Assembly (NCBI RefSeq): GCF_003544855.1 | Contig: NZ_CP032101.1 | Span: 2,728,001 to 2,792,000, forward strand | DNA length: 64,000 nucleotides | Source: Malaciobacter marinus | GTDB taxonomy: Bacteria > Campylobacterota > Campylobacteria > Campylobacterales > Arcobacteraceae | Direction: 5' to 3' | In this document: piece by piece, positions 61,133-64,000 of the stretch | How positions within the stretch are numbered: the first letter of the stretch is position 1 | Layout: the number at the start of each line of letters is the position of its first letter | Position numbers and translations under genes: made by a program | Notes under the pieces: generated by a model | Database searches by the model: none | Told to the model about the DNA's origin: nothing | What the model saw: the letters and a program-made list of their open reading frames with translations, nothing else

Positions 61133-63532
61133 ATGAAATTTTTATCATCAATAGTTATTGCTTTATTACTTTTTACAGGGTGTGCGAACCTTGGATTAGA
61201 TACAAGTAAAGTAAAGCCAAAACAAGAATTAATTGAAGATGCAAATGATGGGGATACAAAAGCGATTCTTTCATTAGCAAAAAACTATAATTTCCCTAAA
61301 ACAAAAGAGGGATTATACTATTTTAACAAATGGTACAAACAACTTTTAAATGTAAAAAGTTCAGAAAATTTAACAGAAATTGCAAAAATTTATGAAGAAT
61401 ATAATGATATGTTCATAAATGGTAAAGCTAAAACTGTAAAGCTTTATGAAAAAGCCATAGAACTTAATAGTAAAGATGCAACTGTTGAGCTTATTAAGTA
61501 TTATACTAAAAACTACAAATATGAAAAAGCAAAAGTTTTACAAGAAAAAGTAATTGATGAGCTATCAGAAAAACAATTAGCTGATTTATATATTTTTTAT
61601 AATAACAAATATAAGAGAAATCAATTAGCTACTATTAAAGAAGTTATGGATAAAAAAGGTTACAAAGAGCCATTTGAAGTTGCAATTAAAAATCTAAGAA
61701 GTGCTGCATACAAAAATAAGACAAATGAAGTAAATAGCTTTATTAATGAAACGATTGACACAAAAGATTCAGAAAAGATTTTTCTTCTTGCAAATAAATT
61801 ACAAAGATATTATAAATATAAAGAAGCGATTAGAGCATATAAAGCTGGTCTTAAAATAGATAATACAAATGCACAAGCATATTATGAAATTGCAAGAATG
61901 TATAAAAAAGGCAACTATAAACAAAAACTAAAAAGAAATAAAGATGAAGCTTCAAAATACTTAGAAAAAGCAGCACTTTTAAAACACAAAGAAGCAGCAG
62001 CAGAGTTATTAAAATATTACTCTGAAAAACCAGAATTAATGAACAAATTCTTTGAGATAAAATCAAAATTAGAAGAATCAAATGAAGGTAAACTATTTGT
62101 TGCTAAATATTATGATAAAAAAAGATTTGACCAAAAAGCAAATGCTATATATAATGAATTAGCAAAAGATGGAAACAAAGAAGCAATTTTAGAACTTGCT
62201 ACTAAAAAACCATCAAAATATAACTTCAATCCAGAAGAGTACAAACTAACTCTTAAATGGCAAGATTATATTTTAAAAAGTGATGATATTGAACTAAAAA
62301 AAGAGTTAGAGAAAAAATTAACTTCTTCATATAGCTATAGAAATTACTTCAATGAAACAAAAGAGAAATTAAAAGATCTTCCAACAAATGAAAAAACAGA
62401 TATCTTAGAACTTAGAAAATCAGCTTTATATAATAAATATAGAAAACCTGAGATTGCGCTTGAATATTACAAAAAGGGTGTAGCAGCAGGTGATGTAAAA
62501 AGTGCAAAAAATCTTGCTAGATTTTATCTTAGTTCAAAACAACAAAAATATAATGAAGCTATTAAAGTGTATGAAGATCTTCATAAAAGAGGTGACCTAG
62601 AAGCTACAAGACTGCTTGCAGAATTATATATAAAACCTCCGTATTACCTTAAAGATTTCAAAAAAGAGCCTGAAAAAGGTCTTGCAATTTATGAAGATTT
62701 AGCTTCAAAAGGAAATATAGACTCAATTAATAGACTTGTAAATCTTTACCTTTGTGGAAGTTGTAAAGATAGTGACTCTATTGTCAACTATAAAAAAGGC
62801 TTTAAATACTCTAAACTACTTTTAGAAAAAAGAGGTTCAGCTAGAGATTATGCAAATATTGCTTGGTCATATCACTATGGAAAAGGTGTTGATATAGATT
62901 TATTAAAAGCTAAAGAGTATTATGAAAAAGCTGCAAAAAAAGGTTATACATCAGCGTACTATAATCTTGCTTGGTTATATTACAAAAATGATGACTATAA
63001 AGGGCAAATAATTGAACTTAATTATGAAAAAGCAAAAGAGTATTTAGAGCTAGGAGCAAAAGAAAGAAATAGCGCTTCTATAAATCTTCTTGGAGTTTTT
63101 TATAAAAAGGGATATGCAGTAAAAAAAGATATGGAAAAAGCAGTAGCTCTTTTCAAAATAATTTATAGATATGACAAATATGCTTCTTTTCATTTAGGTG
63201 AATATTACAATGATAAAAAAGATTATAAAGAAGCAGTAAAATATTATAAAATTTCTGATGAAAGAGGATATGCTAGTGCTAGTATTGAACTTGGGATTAT
63301 TTATGAAAAAGGTTTATTAGGTAAAAAAGATGTGAAAACTGCTTTAAAATACTATGAAAAAGCTTTTAGAAATAGTGATGATAAAACTCAAAAAGGTATT
63401 GCTGCATACAATATAGGTATTATTTATCAATATGGTAAAGGTGAAATAGAAAAAGATTTGAAAAAAGCAAAAGCTTACTTAAAAGTTTCAAATTATAAAA
63501 AGGCTAAAACTCAACTAAAATTAATCAAGTAA
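61133..63532 (+). CDS. Sel1/TPR-repeat lipoprotein
   Basis: A 799-residue exported lipoprotein. The signal peptide ends in the lipobox LFTGC with the lipidated Cys at residue 17. The mature protein is nearly all helical repeats. The first half has irregular TPR-like units, and the second half clear Sel1-like units (YNEAIKVYEDLHKRGDLEATRLLAELY, LKAKEYYEKAAKKGYTSAYYNLAWLYYK). The plan recalls AlgK-type outer-membrane scaffold lipoproteins of exopolysaccharide systems, but no polysaccharide genes are adjacent. It is followed by a bidirectional terminator. Confidence 0.85.
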   Translation: MKFLSSIVIALLLFTGCANLGLDTSKVKPKQELIEDANDGDTKAILSLAKNYNFPKTKEGLYYFNKWYKQLLNVKSSENLTEIAKIYEEYNDMFINGKAKTVKLYEKAIELNSKDATVELIKYYTKNYKYEKAKVLQEKVIDELSEKQLADLYIFYNNKYKRNQLATIKEVMDKKGYKEPFEVAIKNLRSAAYKNKTNEVNSFINETIDTKDSEKIFLLANKLQRYYKYKEAIRAYKAGLKIDNTNAQAYYEIARMYKKGNYKQKLKRNKDEASKYLEKAALLKHKEAAAELLKYYSEKPELMNKFFEIKSKLEESNEGKLFVAKYYDKKRFDQKANAIYNELAKDGNKEAILELATKKPSKYNFNPEEYKLTLKWQDYILKSDDIELKKELEKKLTSSYSYRNYFNETKEKLKDLPTNEKTDILELRKSALYNKYRKPEIALEYYKKGVAAGDVKSAKNLARFYLSSKQQKYNEAIKVYEDLHKRGDLEATRLLAELYIKPPYYLKDFKKEPEKGLAIYEDLASKGNIDSINRLVNLYLCGSCKDSDSIVNYKKGFKYSKLLLEKRGSARDYANIAWSYHYGKGVDIDLLKAKEYYEKAAKKGYTSAYYNLAWLYYKNDDYKGQIIELNYEKAKEYLELGAKERNSASINLLGVFYKKGYAVKKDMEKAVALFKIIYRYDKYASFHLGEYYNDKKDYKEAVKYYKISDERGYASASIELGIIYEKGLLGKKDVKTALKYYEKAFRNSDDKTQKGIAAYNIGIIYQYGKGEIEKDLKKAKAYLKVSNYKKAKTQLKLIK

Positions 63533-63554
63533 GTAAGAACTTCTTACTTACTTT
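63527..63554. terminator. Bidirectional terminator between the Sel1 lipoprotein and the transporter gene
   Basis: AAGTAAGTAAG 63527-63537 pairs with CTTACTTACTT 63543-63553 around AACTT, with TTT after it on the plus strand. It overlaps the stop codons of both convergent genes. Confidence 0.75.
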
Positions 63555-64000
63555 AAAAATAGTCTTGAAATAGCATCAAGATTGTTGAAATTGTAAAAAT
63601 GGAAACTAATGTTTGTGTTGTAATAATTGCAGACATTAGTTTCAAATCTCCCCCTAATTCCCTTGCAAGAATATAAGCACTAGAAGCTGTTGGCATCGAA
63701 CCAAATAAAACTAAAATAGTTAAAGCTTGACCTGTAATACCAAAATTTGTTCCAATAAAAAATATAACTACAGGGAAAATTGCTAGTTTTAAAAATAAAG
63801 AACTAAATAGTTCTAATTTTACCTCTTTTATATGCTTTATATGAAGTCCAACTCCAACAGATAAAAGCCCTAATGGTAAGGCTGCTGAACTTAATATACC
63901 AAGAGTATTTTCAATAGGAGTAAATAAACTTATGCCAAAATAGTTTAATAATCCACCAATAACACACCCTAAAATCAAAGGATTCTTTAAAATTGATTTA
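63553..64000 (-). CDS. AEC-family transporter, 5' part missing
   Basis: Membrane permease of the auxin efflux carrier/malate permease family. The visible C-terminal part of about 149 residues begins KSILKNPLILGCVIGG, where the NP motif marks the start of the second half of the family. It contains LGILSSAALPLGLLSVGVGL and FGITGQALTILVLFGSMPTASSAYILARELGG, the typical PTA..Y.lA segment. Four to five membrane helices are visible. The frame is open to the right edge, so the start lies outside the window. The substrate is unknown; family members carry organic anions. Confidence 0.87.
   Translation of the reverse strand, partial: KSILKNPLILGCVIGGLLNYFGISLFTPIENTLGILSSAALPLGLLSVGVGLHIKHIKEVKLELFSSLFLKLAIFPVVIFFIGTNFGITGQALTILVLFGSMPTASSAYILARELGGDLKLMSAIITTQTLVSIFTISTILMLFQDYF

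Overview
The window is AT-rich, gene-dense and bacterial. Gene content and order point to a member of the Campylobacterota close to Arcobacter: the block glmU-coaBC-uppS-prepilin peptidase, recA-eno-FtsB-like-AMIN protein, a complex I operon whose NuoE and NuoF positions hold small unrelated-looking proteins, MqnD of the futalosine menaquinone route, short flagellins without outer domains, and a Maf flagellin glycosyltransferase. I see no tRNA, rRNA, CRISPR array, insertion sequence or prophage.

Layout. 1-7.1 kb (minus strand): prepilin peptidase (cut by the left edge), uppS, coaBC, glmU, a large ankyrin-repeat protein and a Suv3-like helicase. 7.2-17.1 kb (plus strand): trmA, then a tandem array of six flagellin genes, a 66-residue basic small protein embedded in the array, and a Maf-family glycosyltransferase. 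17.1-33.2 kb (minus strand): nineteen tightly packed genes for nonulosonic acid (pseudaminic-type) sugars. PseB, PseC, PseG and PseI are recognisable, with a PseF-like cytidylyltransferase and two acetyltransferases. A second NeuB-type synthase, two more cytidylyltransferases, a second aminotransferase, a Gfo/Idh oxidoreductase, an RmlD-like reductase, four methyltransferases and a WbqC protein suggest at least one further or modified sugar. 33.4-36.8 kb (plus): recA, eno, an FtsB-like protein and an AMIN-domain protein. 36.8-44.6 kb (minus): antiporter, bioB, phosphoesterase, topA, murB, mqnD and a Bax-like glucosaminidase. 44.7-58.5 kb (minus): the fourteen-gene nuo operon. 58.7-60.8 kb (minus): an AAA+ ATPase with a small membrane protein. 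61.1-63.5 kb (plus): a Sel1-repeat lipoprotein. The right edge cuts an AEC-family transporter.

The flagellin array, Maf and nonulosonate cluster form one functional island: filament subunits, the enzyme expected to attach the sugar, and enzymes that make and activate it. The most unusual signal is in the array. Five of the six flagellin genes carry the same roughly 107-110 nt 5' leader. It can fold into a closing stem around three hairpins, a fourth hairpin, and a 9-bp hairpin that hides the Shine-Dalgarno sequence. Differences among the three leader types largely keep the stems paired. Two ANGGA motifs, one in the first hairpin and one in the Shine-Dalgarno, fit control by CsrA. A promoter-like element ends just before the leader at three of the genes. 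The first flagellin gene lacks all of this.
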